Made by a program: the position numbers and the translations under genes. Below, one piece after another: positions 8,723-19,082 of a DNA stretch of 44,207 nucleotides. The stretch covers positions 1-44,207 of the forward strand of contig CAYYUG010000030.1 of the NCBI GenBank assembly GCA_964474755.1, read 5' to 3'. The DNA is from GCA-2717185 sp964474755 (GTDB lineage: Bacteria; Pseudomonadota; Alphaproteobacteria; UBA8366; GCA-2717185). The notes below the pieces were generated by a model. The model did not search any database. It was not told where the DNA came from and was given only the letters and a program-made list of their open reading frames with translations. Positions within the stretch are counted from its first letter, which is position 1. The number at the start of each line of letters is the position of its first letter.

Positions 8723-10240
8723 CTAAGTGTTGCGACCTTGCGCGGCGGCCAGCCGAACGGCCTCCTGAGCAGCCCGGATAAGGGCGCGGGATTTGTTTTC
8801 GCTTTCCTGGCATTCCATCTCCGGGTCGCTGTCGGCGACAATGCCACCGCCCGCCTGCACATAGACCTTACCGTTCTTGACGATCGAAGTGCGCAGCGCA
8901 ATACAGGTATCCATATCGCCGGCCGCACCGAAATAGCCGATACAGCCGGAATAAATGCCGCGCCGTTCTGGTTCCAACTCGTCGATAATTTCCATGGCGC
9001 GGACTTTAGGGGCACCAGACACGGTGCCCGCCGGAAAACCGGCGACGAGAGCGCTGAGCGCATCGTGCTCCGGTGCAATCTCGCCATCGACATGGGAAGC
9101 AATGTGCATAACATGAGAGTAGTTTTCGATGGTGAACTGCTCTGTCACGCGAACCGTTCCGACCTTTGAAACGCGGCCGACATCGTTGCGGCCCAGATCG
9201 AGCAACATTAGATGCTCCGCACATTCCTTCGGGTCGGATAGTAAATCCTCGGCCAGCGCCTTGTCTTCGGCTGCATCTTTGCCGCGTGGTCTGGTGCCGG
9301 CGACGGGCCGGATTGTCACCGTATCGTCACGCAATCGGACCAATATTTCCGGGCTTGATCCAACAACCGAGAAGTCACCAAAATCGAGATAAAATAGGAA
9401 GGGCGATGGGTTTAGGCGCCGGAGCGAGCGATAGAGTGAGAAGGGCGGCAGTGTGAAGGGCACTTCAAAGCGCTGGCTGAGCACAACCTGAAAGACGTCA
9501 CCAGCCTCTATATAGGCTTTGCCACGCTCTACCATTTCATGAAATGCGGGACGCGACATGTTAGATACCGGTTCTGGCATGACATGATCAGAAAGTGCGA
9601 CGTCACTGGCTCTTGGATGCGGCTGGTCGAGATCAGTCAGAACGTCATGGAGCCGTTCTTCCGCTTGCGCAAATGCAGAGCTGGCGTTAACGCCAGTGCG
9701 GCGACGCACTGGCGTAACGATCGTCATGACGTCTTCGATTGTATCGAAGACGGCGATTATTGTTGGGCGCAGGAAAATACCGTCAGGTAGGCCCATTACA
9801 TCAGGATTTTCGTTCGGCAGGGTTTCCATAAGCCGAACCATGTCGTAACTCATATACCCGAATAGGCCGGCTGCCATTGGCGGCAGCCCTTCGGGTAGAT
9901 TGATTGCTGATTCCGCAATTAAGGCACGCAGTGAACCCAGCGGGTCTTCACTATCGGTCTCGAAGAGGTCGGCATTGGCACGGGCATTACGGTTAATCTC
10001 AACCTCATTGCCGCGGCAACGCCAGATCAGATCTGGTTTTAGTCCGATGAAGGAGTAGCGGCCGCGGATCGAGCCTCCAGATACCGATTCCAGCAAAAAA
10101 CTATTTGCGCGACCGTCAGCAAGTTTGAGCATCGCTGAGACGGGCGTTTCCAGATCCGCTATGACGCTGGTCCAGACTACTTGCGCCGCGCCCGCATCAT
10201 AGGTCTCCGCGAAGGTGGCATAATCTGGCTGCGTGGTCAC
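8723..10240 (-). CDS. trpE: anthranilate synthase component I
   Basis: The first committed step of tryptophan synthesis: chorismate to anthranilate using ammonia from TrpG. The protein has 505 residues. The N-terminal feedback-site motif FLLES is present. The catalytic chorismate-binding half has PVAGTRPRG, LMLLDLGRNDVGRV, ENYSHVMHI, AGFPAGTVSGAPK, RGIYSGCIGY and VQAGGGIVADS. The GTG at 10240 is chosen because the longer reading frame (to 10351) runs into the ppiD coding sequence, while this start lies 16 bp after the ppiD stop with GGGAAG before it. It forms a leftward pair with ppiD. No trpG, trpD or trpC follows; the next gene is a convergent permease. Confidence 0.95.
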   Translation of the reverse strand: MTTQPDYATFAETYDAGAAQVVWTSVIADLETPVSAMLKLADGRANSFLLESVSGGSIRGRYSFIGLKPDLIWRCRGNEVEINRNARANADLFETDSEDPLGSLRALIAESAINLPEGLPPMAAGLFGYMSYDMVRLMETLPNENPDVMGLPDGIFLRPTIIAVFDTIEDVMTIVTPVRRRTGVNASSAFAQAEERLHDVLTDLDQPHPRASDVALSDHVMPEPVSNMSRPAFHEMVERGKAYIEAGDVFQVVLSQRFEVPFTLPPFSLYRSLRRLNPSPFLFYLDFGDFSVVGSSPEILVRLRDDTVTIRPVAGTRPRGKDAAEDKALAEDLLSDPKECAEHLMLLDLGRNDVGRVSKVGTVRVTEQFTIENYSHVMHIASHVDGEIAPEHDALSALVAGFPAGTVSGAPKVRAMEIIDELEPERRGIYSGCIGYFGAAGDMDTCIALRTSIVKNGKVYVQAGGGIVADSDPEMECQESENKSRALIRAAQEAVRLAAAQGRNT

Positions 10241-10256
10241 AGACTTCCCAATCGAT

Positions 10257-12152
10257 TTAAAACTGTGAAAGTAGGTTGTCGAGTGCGCGTTGGTCGATCT
10301 CAACGTTGTGATGTTGCCGTAAAGCGTTGTTGTATTGGACTTCCAGATCACGGCCGATCCTTTGCGCGAGCTGTTCCGCCAAGGCTTTCACGTCTGCACT
10401 ATTTGCGCCAACTTTCGCTTTCACGATTTCCTTCAATACGCCTATCGTATAGCCGCTGTCGGAGGGTGCGCTGGACGCTCCGCCCACCTTTACGCCGAAG
10501 AGTTCGGCAGCCAAGCTGCGCGGCAGATTATTCGCCGCACCCTCACCATGCCTGTTGAAGGGTGGGCTGGTTTCGATCGGGACATCGATAGATTTAGAAA
10601 TCACTTCCAGCGGTTCACCGCCCTTGATGCGTTCCAGGATCCTTTTCGAATTTTCCTCCGTTTGCTTCCTCCGTTGCTCTGCTTTCCAAAATTTAATTGC
10701 ACGATTACGGACGGATTCTAGCGGTTTGACTTTTGCAGCTTGGATACCTGTATTGCGAAGGATGAGGTAACCGTTTACGCCCAAATCGACAAGTTCACTT
10801 TCCTGGCCATCTGGCGTATTGAAGAGGGTTGTAAGAAATTCCGGTCCAGGTGGTAGGTCAGTCATCGGTTTTTCGTCTGAACCATTGCTGCCGCGGTCCA
10901 CTTTGTTGACTTTCTTGGCCACCACGCCGACTTGTCTTGCTGCCTCTTCTAGCGAGGCGCCGCCGCCAAGTGCGTCATCCAGATCGTTCGATAGTTTGTA
11001 GAGCGCTTCACCGGAACGCTCCTGAACTAACTGAGCCCTAATATCGATGCGAACCTCTAAAAGTTGTTGGGTTTTCGGCGCTTTGATAGCGGTCACGCGC
11101 ATAACGTACCAGCCGAAAGGACCTTCCAGTGGCGGCGTGACTTGGCCATCACTCAAATTGAACACTGCTTCTGCCAGGGTATCAGGCAGGTTATTCTTGG
11201 TGACATCTCCCAGAATGTTGGTCGCATCTTCATCTTGCCTTAAGAGGTCTTTGGCGACAGCGGCGAATGTCTTGCCTTCTGCGAGATGTGCGGCGCCTGC
11301 CTTGGCTTCTTCCTCTGTCGAGAATATCATTTGCTGCACGGTACGCCGCTCTGGGACTTTAAAGGCATCGATGTTCTGGTCATAAAGCTTCTGAATATCG
11401 GCGTCGGAAACATCAATATCACTTTCTACATCCTTGCCCGTCAGATGGACGTAGGTTGCGCTTCGATATTCTGGAGCTGTAAACAGGCTCTCGTTACCTT
11501 TATAATATTCCTGTAGCGCGGCATCGTCGGGCATTCCAATATTTGCGATGGCGTCATGTTGAATTTTTATATACGCCGCGACCCGCTTTTCTGCATTCCA
11601 GCTGTAGAGCCGGTTGGTTAGTACTTCGGAAACAGGCACGTCACTGGTCAAGCTGCCAAGAACCTGCGCCCGTGATAGTTCTTGTCGCAGACGTGAGACG
11701 AACTGCTCTTCGCTGAAACCGTTGATTGCTAGAGTTTGTTTGTAGACGCTGCGGTCGAATTGCCCCTCCTGGTTTCGGAAGCCTGGCTCGCTCCGAATGC
11801 GCTGAACCAGAGCATTTTTGCCTACCGCGATCCCCAGCGCATTCGCTTCGCTCTCGTGTAAAGCTTCGGTGACCAGACCTTCGACGACACGTTCCGGCAC
11901 CTGAAGACCACGTGCTTGTTCCAAGGTGAAATTGCTCCCCAAGGTCCGAGACAGATTTTGCATTTGGCGCTGAAGGGCTGAGGTGAATTGTTGCGAGCCA
12001 ATTTCGATGTTGCCCACTTTAACGACAGTGTTGCCGCTGAGGCCTGGCCGAAAGATGTCGCCGACGCCCCAAATCGCAAAACTTAGGACGAGCAGCCCCA
12101 GAAGCGCTTTGAAGTACCATGTTCGAACGCCATTTCGGAGGAATTCGAGCAT
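10257..12152 (-). CDS. ppiD: SurA/PpiD-type peptidyl-prolyl isomerase
   Basis: A 631-residue periplasmic folding factor anchored by one N-terminal helix (about residues 14-32, ending in FAIWGVGD). A SurA-like N-terminal chaperone region follows, then a parvulin-type domain at about 230-365 (PERRTVQQMIFS ... LSDGQVTPPLEGPFGWYVMRV) and a long C-terminal region. The length is typical for the PpiD family, which helps outer-membrane and secreted proteins fold near the Sec translocon. It is divergent from tpiA across 12153-12317 and is followed after 16 bp by trpE. The ppiD-trpE adjacency next to tpiA is common in Alphaproteobacteria. Confidence 0.93.
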   Translation of the reverse strand: MLEFLRNGVRTWYFKALLGLLVLSFAIWGVGDIFRPGLSGNTVVKVGNIEIGSQQFTSALQRQMQNLSRTLGSNFTLEQARGLQVPERVVEGLVTEALHESEANALGIAVGKNALVQRIRSEPGFRNQEGQFDRSVYKQTLAINGFSEEQFVSRLRQELSRAQVLGSLTSDVPVSEVLTNRLYSWNAEKRVAAYIKIQHDAIANIGMPDDAALQEYYKGNESLFTAPEYRSATYVHLTGKDVESDIDVSDADIQKLYDQNIDAFKVPERRTVQQMIFSTEEEAKAGAAHLAEGKTFAAVAKDLLRQDEDATNILGDVTKNNLPDTLAEAVFNLSDGQVTPPLEGPFGWYVMRVTAIKAPKTQQLLEVRIDIRAQLVQERSGEALYKLSNDLDDALGGGASLEEAARQVGVVAKKVNKVDRGSNGSDEKPMTDLPPGPEFLTTLFNTPDGQESELVDLGVNGYLILRNTGIQAAKVKPLESVRNRAIKFWKAEQRRKQTEENSKRILERIKGGEPLEVISKSIDVPIETSPPFNRHGEGAANNLPRSLAAELFGVKVGGASSAPSDSGYTIGVLKEIVKAKVGANSADVKALAEQLAQRIGRDLEVQYNNALRQHHNVEIDQRALDNLLSQF

Positions 12153-12317
12153 ACTAGTCTATCCTTGAAACCATTGAAAATAACGGCCTTCCGGCATGGC
12201 GCGGCATATTAAAAGGCGTCCGTCTGGCCCGCAACTGCAATTACACATATTTGGATCGCTGTGAAGGCTCGTGATAAACAGGCGCTTATGCTCAATTGAG
12301 GGAGGTACACAACCGCT

Positions 12318-13067
12318 ATGTCACGCAAGATGCTAATCGCCGGAAATTGGAAAATGAACGGACTTGGCGCTGATGGCGGGGAGCTCGCTAAGGCGGTGGC
12401 GGTGGGGTCGTCCGCAGTCGGGTGTGATCTACTCATCTGTCCCCCGGCAACCCTGATCTATGCGGCTGGTGAAGCGCTGTCCGGGTCTCGGGTTGCGTTG
12501 GGCGCGCAAGATTGTCACGCAGCGGAAAGTGGTGCGCACACTGGCGATGTCAGCGCAGAGATGTTGGCAGATGCAGGGTGTAGCTTTGTTATTGTTGGGC
12601 ACTCCGAGCGTCGTGGAGATTATGACGAGTCGGACAAAATTATCTACGCTAAGGCGCAGGCGGTCCATCGTGCAGGGCTCATCGCAGTGATTTGCGTTGG
12701 CGAAACTGAGACTGAGCGTGATGCTGGCCTAGCCGAATCGGTTGTTGCCGGGCAAATCGGCGGGTCTTTACCTCAAAATGCGAGCGCGGCGAATACGATT
12801 ATTGCCTATGAGCCTGTATGGGCTATCGGCACCGGGCGCACGCCAACGGCGGAGGATGTACAAATTATGCACAGTCATATGCGGGTTACGGTTTCGGTAA
12901 GTCATGGCTGTGATTTCGGTGACAATGTCCGGCTGCTCTACGGTGGATCGGTCAAGCCAGGAAATTCCGCGGAGCTAATGGGATTGACGGATGTAGACGG
13001 TGCGCTGGTTGGTGGTGCCAGTCTCGTCGCGGATGACTTTTTGGCGATAGCGATGCAATGTCCGTAG
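12318..13067 (+). CDS. tpiA: triosephosphate isomerase
   Basis: A 249-residue cytosolic TIM-barrel enzyme that interconverts dihydroxyacetone phosphate and glyceraldehyde 3-phosphate. The catalytic residues are all visible: Lys12 in GNWKMNG, His95 in VGHSERR and Glu165 in AYEPVWAIGTG, with the phosphate-binding LLYGGSVKP later. The ATG is preceded by GAGGGAGGT at good distance. It begins the rightward run tpiA-secG-pyrG-kdsA-eno. Confidence 0.98.
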   Translation: MSRKMLIAGNWKMNGLGADGGELAKAVAVGSSAVGCDLLICPPATLIYAAGEALSGSRVALGAQDCHAAESGAHTGDVSAEMLADAGCSFVIVGHSERRGDYDESDKIIYAKAQAVHRAGLIAVICVGETETERDAGLAESVVAGQIGGSLPQNASAANTIIAYEPVWAIGTGRTPTAEDVQIMHSHMRVTVSVSHGCDFGDNVRLLYGGSVKPGNSAELMGLTDVDGALVGGASLVADDFLAIAMQCP

Positions 13068-13138
13068 GATAGGCTGGCCTTTTTGCGCTTCAGGGACTAC
13101 ATACTCGGCAATCCGCGGAGAATATTGAAAGTTAATCG

Positions 13139-13468
13139 ATGGAAACCGTTCTTCTGGTGATTCATCTCATCCTGGCGATCTTACTTATCGTGGCGGTGCT
13201 TATGCAGCGCAGCGAAGGTGGTGGTTTGGGAATCGGTGGCGGTGGTGGTGGCGGTAGTAATATCGGCGGCCTAATGAGTGTTCGTGGGACGGCTAATTTT
13301 CTGACACGCGCGACAGCTGTTATAGCTGCTTGTTTCATGGTGACGAGTATTACCTTGGCGATCCTCGCGGGGAATCGGGGAGGCTCAGAATCGATCTTAG
13401 ACCGTCCGGGATCCTCTACGCCCCAGAATCAAGAGCCCAAAGAGGGCCAAGTTCCGCTGTCTCGCTAG
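13139..13468 (+). CDS. secG: SecG, protein translocase subunit
   Basis: A 109-residue inner-membrane subunit of SecYEG. Two hydrophobic helices (about residues 2-22 and 57-80) flank the family motif QRSEGGGLG, here extended by a glycine tract (about eight Gly) and followed by FLTRAT. The C-terminal tail is polar and rich in Pro, Gln and Glu. It sits between tpiA and pyrG as in many Alphaproteobacteria. Confidence 0.95.
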   Translation: METVLLVIHLILAILLIVAVLMQRSEGGGLGIGGGGGGGSNIGGLMSVRGTANFLTRATAVIAACFMVTSITLAILAGNRGGSESILDRPGSSTPQNQEPKEGQVPLSR

Positions 13469-13543
13469 CGCACGGCTATTAAATTCACCCGTGAAGCGTA
13501 TTTCTGTTCCAGGTCCATTTCGATTGGATTAGAATGCGCGTCC

Positions 13544-15184
<1,641 letters not shown>

Positions 15185-15185
15185 C

Positions 15186-16013
15186 GTGAATGGATCCATC
15201 AAAGTCGGCTCGCTGGAAATCGGTAACGATCTTCCGCTTGCGATTATCGCTGGTCCCTGCGCCATGGAAAGTCGCAGCCACGCGTTAGAAATGGCCGAGG
15301 CGCTGAAAGTAGAGGCAGATGAGCTCGGCTTTGGGCTGATCTACAAATCCTCCTTTGACAAGGCGAATCGAACATCGGCTGGCAGTGAACGCGGTATCGG
15401 TCTGGACAAGGCAATGGATATTTTTTCGGAGGTCCGCGATACGATTGGCTGCCCCGTACTGACTGATGTGCACGAGCCGCATCAATGTGCGGTAGTTGCG
15501 GAATCAGTCGATGTGCTGCAGATCCCTGCCTATCTCTGCCGGCAGACTGATCTCCTAGTCGCCGCGGCTGAGACTGGCCGCGCGATAAATATTAAAAAAG
15601 GTCAGTTCTTGGCGCCATGGGACATGAAAAACGTGGTCGCCAAATGCGTACAAGCCGGCAATGAAAACCTGATGGTGTGCGAGCGCGGCGCCAGCTTTGG
15701 CTATAACACGTTGGTCAGTGACATGAGGTCGTTGCCGGAATTAGCTGCGACCGGGTTTCCGGTCGTATTTGACGCGACCCATTCGGTACAGCAGCCGGGC
15801 GGGCGGGGTGGCACTTCTGGCGGACAGCGGGAATACGTGCCGGTCCTTGCGCGAGCCGCGGTCGCTGTGGGTGTTGCAGCGGTGTTCATGGAGACCCATC
15901 AAGATCCGGATAACGCACCATCCGATGGACCTAACATGGTGCATCTGAAGGAATTTGGTGGTCTAGTCGAGACTCTGATGGCGTTTGACAGACTTTCGAA
16001 AGATCTGAATTGA
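15186..16013 (+). CDS. kdsA: 3-deoxy-8-phosphooctulonate synthase
   Basis: A 275-residue cytosolic enzyme that condenses arabinose 5-phosphate with phosphoenolpyruvate to KDO-8-phosphate for LPS inner core. Motifs seen are GPCAMES, SSFDKANRTS, LTDVHE, QIPAYLCRQTDLL, KKGQFLAPWDM, CERGASFGYN and FDATHSVQQPGG. The start is a GTG one base after the pyrG stop. There is no independent ribosome binding site, which supports coupling to pyrG. Confidence 0.97.
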   Translation: MNGSIKVGSLEIGNDLPLAIIAGPCAMESRSHALEMAEALKVEADELGFGLIYKSSFDKANRTSAGSERGIGLDKAMDIFSEVRDTIGCPVLTDVHEPHQCAVVAESVDVLQIPAYLCRQTDLLVAAAETGRAINIKKGQFLAPWDMKNVVAKCVQAGNENLMVCERGASFGYNTLVSDMRSLPELAATGFPVVFDATHSVQQPGGRGGTSGGQREYVPVLARAAVAVGVAAVFMETHQDPDNAPSDGPNMVHLKEFGGLVETLMAFDRLSKDLN

Positions 16014-16099
16014 GCGCGAATTTGCACAGCAGGTAGCCTTCGTCGGCTGAATACCGTAATTCATAGCGAAATCGACTGCCTTTGGGAGGCCTGCTAGCT

Positions 16100-17374
16100 A
16101 TGACCGCCATACTCGATATTCACGCGCGAGAAATCCTCGACAGCCGAGGCAATCCGACTGTTGAGGTCGATGTGACCTTGGAAAGTGGCGCCTTTGGCCG
16201 CGCTAGTGTCCCTTCGGGCGCTTCGACTGGCAAATATGAAGCTTTGGAACTACGTGACGGCGGCGGCCGGTATGTAGGCAAGGGGGTTCGGCAGGCTGTC
16301 GATGCGGTCAATGGTGAAATATTCGATCTGTTAAGCGGGATGGATGCGGACGACCAGGTCAAGGTGGACCGCATGATGATTAATCTCGACGATACACAAA
16401 ACAAGGCGCGGCTTGGTGCGAATGCGATGCTTGGTGTGTCTCTCGCGATTGCCAAGGCGGCGGCGGAGGATGCTGGTCTGCCGCTCTACCGTTATGTCGG
16501 TGGTGCATATGCGCGGACTTTACCGGTACCGATGATGAACATCATTAACGGCGGTGCACACGCGGACAATTCTGTCGATATTCAGGAATTCATGGTAATG
16601 CCAGTTGCGGCAGCTTCCCTAGCGGATGGAGTTCGAATTGGGGCGGAAATATTCCACTCTTTGAAAAAGGCGCTACAAGATGCTGGCCATAACACCAATG
16701 TAGGTGATGAGGGTGGTTTCGCGCCCAACGTTGCCTCGACAGAGGAAGCGCTCGGTTTCGTCATGAAAGCGATCGAGACTGCAGGTTACGCGCCGGGCAG
16801 CGATGTCATGCTAGCACTCGATTGTGCCGCCAGTGAGTTTTTCAAGGATGGCAAGTACGAGCTTGCGGGCGAGGGCAGAACACTCGATTCTGACGGCATG
16901 ATTGGCTATCTGGCCGACCTTGTGGCGCGCTATCCGATCCTATCGATCGAAGACGGTATGGATGAAGACGATTGGAGTGGCTGGGCTGCACTCACAAAAG
17001 AACTTGGCAACAAGGTACAGCTTGTTGGCGATGATTTGTTTGTAACTAATGTTGAACGCCTCAGCCGCGGTATCGCAGAAGGCGCAGCTAACTCGATCTT
17101 AGTAAAGGTTAATCAAATCGGGACACTGTCGGAGACATTGGAGACTGTCGAAATGGCCCATAGGGCTGCCTATACAAGCGTTACCTCTCATCGTTCCGGT
17201 GAGACAGAAGATACAACTATCGCCGATTTGGCAGTCGCCACCAATAGCGGGCAAATTAAGACGGGATCGCTATCACGCTCCGACCGGCTGGCTAAGTACA
17301 ACCAGTTGATCCGTATCGAGGAGCAGCTTGGCAGCGCTGCGATGTATGCGGGTAAGTCAGTCTTGCGCGGTTAA
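16100..17374 (+). CDS. eno: enolase
   Basis: A 424-residue glycolytic enzyme converting 2-phosphoglycerate to phosphoenolpyruvate, also often part of the RNA degradosome. Visible are REILDSRGNPTVEVDV, GASTG, NIINGGAHADN, DEGGFAPN with the catalytic Glu, SIEDGMDEDDW, LVKVNQIGTLSE with the catalytic Lys and SHRSGETEDT. ATG 16100 is chosen over an upstream TTG at 16082 because it has GGGAGG at proper distance and gives the family N-terminus. In related genomes ftsB and pdhA usually follow closely; here about 18.5 kb of accessory genes intervene. Confidence 0.98.
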   Translation: MTAILDIHAREILDSRGNPTVEVDVTLESGAFGRASVPSGASTGKYEALELRDGGGRYVGKGVRQAVDAVNGEIFDLLSGMDADDQVKVDRMMINLDDTQNKARLGANAMLGVSLAIAKAAAEDAGLPLYRYVGGAYARTLPVPMMNIINGGAHADNSVDIQEFMVMPVAAASLADGVRIGAEIFHSLKKALQDAGHNTNVGDEGGFAPNVASTEEALGFVMKAIETAGYAPGSDVMLALDCAASEFFKDGKYELAGEGRTLDSDGMIGYLADLVARYPILSIEDGMDEDDWSGWAALTKELGNKVQLVGDDLFVTNVERLSRGIAEGAANSILVKVNQIGTLSETLETVEMAHRAAYTSVTSHRSGETEDTTIADLAVATNSGQIKTGSLSRSDRLAKYNQLIRIEEQLGSAAMYAGKSVLRG

Positions 17375-17390
17375 TGAGGGGAATTCGAAA

Positions 17391-18812
17391 ATGTACATCA
17401 ATGGCGTCTGGGAATCGGCGAGCGCTACTCTGGAAGTTACCAACCCGGCAAATGGTGAGGTTATCGGTTCGGTGCCAGACGGCGGCCGTGAGCACGCAGC
17501 TCGGGCGATCGACGCGGCGTCGAAGGCGTTTTCAGCCTGGTCTGGTCTGACTGCCTATCAGCGCTCCGATTATCTTTATCGCGCACACAAAATCATGATA
17601 GAGCGGCGCGAGGAGCTAGCACGCATGATGACCCTGGAGCAGGGCAAGCCGCTCCGCGCCTCTCGGAATGAGGTCGGCTATGCGGCCGATTTTCTGCTCT
17701 GGTATGCGGAAGAGGCCAAGCGTGTCTATGGTGAAACGATTCCCGCTCCGCGGGGTGACCAGCGTTTCATCGTGGCCCATCAGCCGGTCGGCGTGGTAGC
17801 TGCGGTGACGCCGTGGAACTATCCGATCTCCATGCTAACACGGAAGATCGCGCCGGCGCTGGCAGCGGGCTGCACCATTGTTCTCAAACCGGCTGAGGCA
17901 ACGCCGCTTTGTGCGGTTGAGACTTTTAAAGTATTCGAGGAAGCGGAGATCCCGGCTGGGGTCACAAATCTGGTGACAGCGGCGGATCCGGTGCCAATTG
18001 GAGCGGAGTTCACCAGCAACCCGAAGGTGCGCAAGATCACCTTCACTGGCTCGACCGCGGTTGGCAAGAAGCTTGCGGCTGATGCGGCGGCGCAGCTTAA
18101 ACGGGTGTCGATGGAACTCGGCGGCCATGCCCCGTTCTTGGTCTTTGAGGATGCCGATCCGGTGCATGCGGCGAAGGGCGCGTCGCTAGTCAAGTTCCTA
18201 AATACAGGACAGGCCTGCATCAGCCCAAACCGTCTTTTTGTGCATTCGAGCATCGTTGAACCTTTCGTCGAGACCCTGACGCAGCGGGTTACACGCATGC
18301 GCGGTGGCAATGGCATGGAAGAAGGCATCTCTATCGGGCCGCTAGTCAACGAAGCGGCAATAGCGAAAGTCGAGCGTCAGGTCGAAGACGCGAAGGGTAA
18401 GGGTGCGACAGTCATGTGCGGCGGCCACCGTTTGATGGATGAGGGGCTCGACAAGGGGCACTTCTACGCACCGACGGTTTTGACCGGCGTAACCGAGACG
18501 ATGACAATCTATCGCGAGGAGACCTTCGGGCCGGTCGCACCCGTGATCGCTTTCGACGATGATGAAACGGCGCTGACCATGGCGAACGACACCCATTATG
18601 GGCTCGCTGCTTATGTCTATACCAACAATATCAGCCGTGCGATGCGTATGTTTGAAGGGCTGCGCTTCGGTATCGTCGGCATCAACGACATCAACCCGAC
18701 CGCAGCTGCTGCCCCCTTTGGTGGCGCCAAGGAAAGTGGTCTGGGTCGGGAAGGCGGTCGTGAGGGCATTATCGAGTACCTGGAGACCAAGCTCGGTGGA
18801 TTTTCGGTTTAG
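17391..18812 (+). CDS. NAD(P)-dependent aldehyde dehydrogenase, succinate-semialdehyde type
   Basis: A 473-residue class I aldehyde dehydrogenase. It has the VTPWNYP motif, KPAEATPL, FTGSTAVGK, the general base Glu242 in MELGGHAPF and the nucleophile Cys276 in NTGQACISPNR, then EETFGPVAPV. The NTGQACISPNR signature is typical of succinate-semialdehyde dehydrogenases (GabD), but related semialdehydes are possible. ATG 17391 has GAGGGG upstream. It starts only 16 bp after the enolase stop on the same strand, so it is probably read from the glycolytic transcript. It is the first gene of the accessory region. Confidence 0.93.
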   Translation: MYINGVWESASATLEVTNPANGEVIGSVPDGGREHAARAIDAASKAFSAWSGLTAYQRSDYLYRAHKIMIERREELARMMTLEQGKPLRASRNEVGYAADFLLWYAEEAKRVYGETIPAPRGDQRFIVAHQPVGVVAAVTPWNYPISMLTRKIAPALAAGCTIVLKPAEATPLCAVETFKVFEEAEIPAGVTNLVTAADPVPIGAEFTSNPKVRKITFTGSTAVGKKLAADAAAQLKRVSMELGGHAPFLVFEDADPVHAAKGASLVKFLNTGQACISPNRLFVHSSIVEPFVETLTQRVTRMRGGNGMEEGISIGPLVNEAAIAKVERQVEDAKGKGATVMCGGHRLMDEGLDKGHFYAPTVLTGVTETMTIYREETFGPVAPVIAFDDDETALTMANDTHYGLAAYVYTNNISRAMRMFEGLRFGIVGINDINPTAAAAPFGGAKESGLGREGGREGIIEYLETKLGGFSV

Positions 18813-19082
18813 TTGTTTCCGGAGCGTAGAAAGCTTGCAAGCGGTCGCGCTACGGTAGCAGCAAGTTTCGTTGAGCTGTTCTTTTAGGCAAGTTGCCTTC
18901 CTAGACCAAAGGATGAACATATTTTTGCCCGTGGCTACAGAGTTCGGATCGTCGCTGAAGGAGCGAAGAAGAAGGTTGAAAGTACAAGGTCCTGGCCAGA
19001 GGTGATTGATTACACGGGGTAAAATTGATAAATGGAATTATCTATAAGACCCTCCCTGTCATGACAGAACCGACGTTAGGGG
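18813..19082. other. intergenic stretch between convergent genes, nothing recognised
   Basis: This region lies between the 3' ends of the aldehyde dehydrogenase and the persulfide dioxygenase. A 30-codon open stretch reads GYRVRIVAEGAKKK on the plus strand, but it has no start and no family match I know. No clear terminator hairpin with a T-run was found. Confidence 0.3.

Noticed and set aside
13230..13260. GGTGGCGGT tract as a tandem repeat
   Set aside because: It encodes the glycine run of SecG and is expected for this family.
18900..19025. Open stretch reading GYRVRIVAEGAKKKVES
   Set aside because: No start codon, no ribosome site and no recognised family; not enough for a gene or relic.
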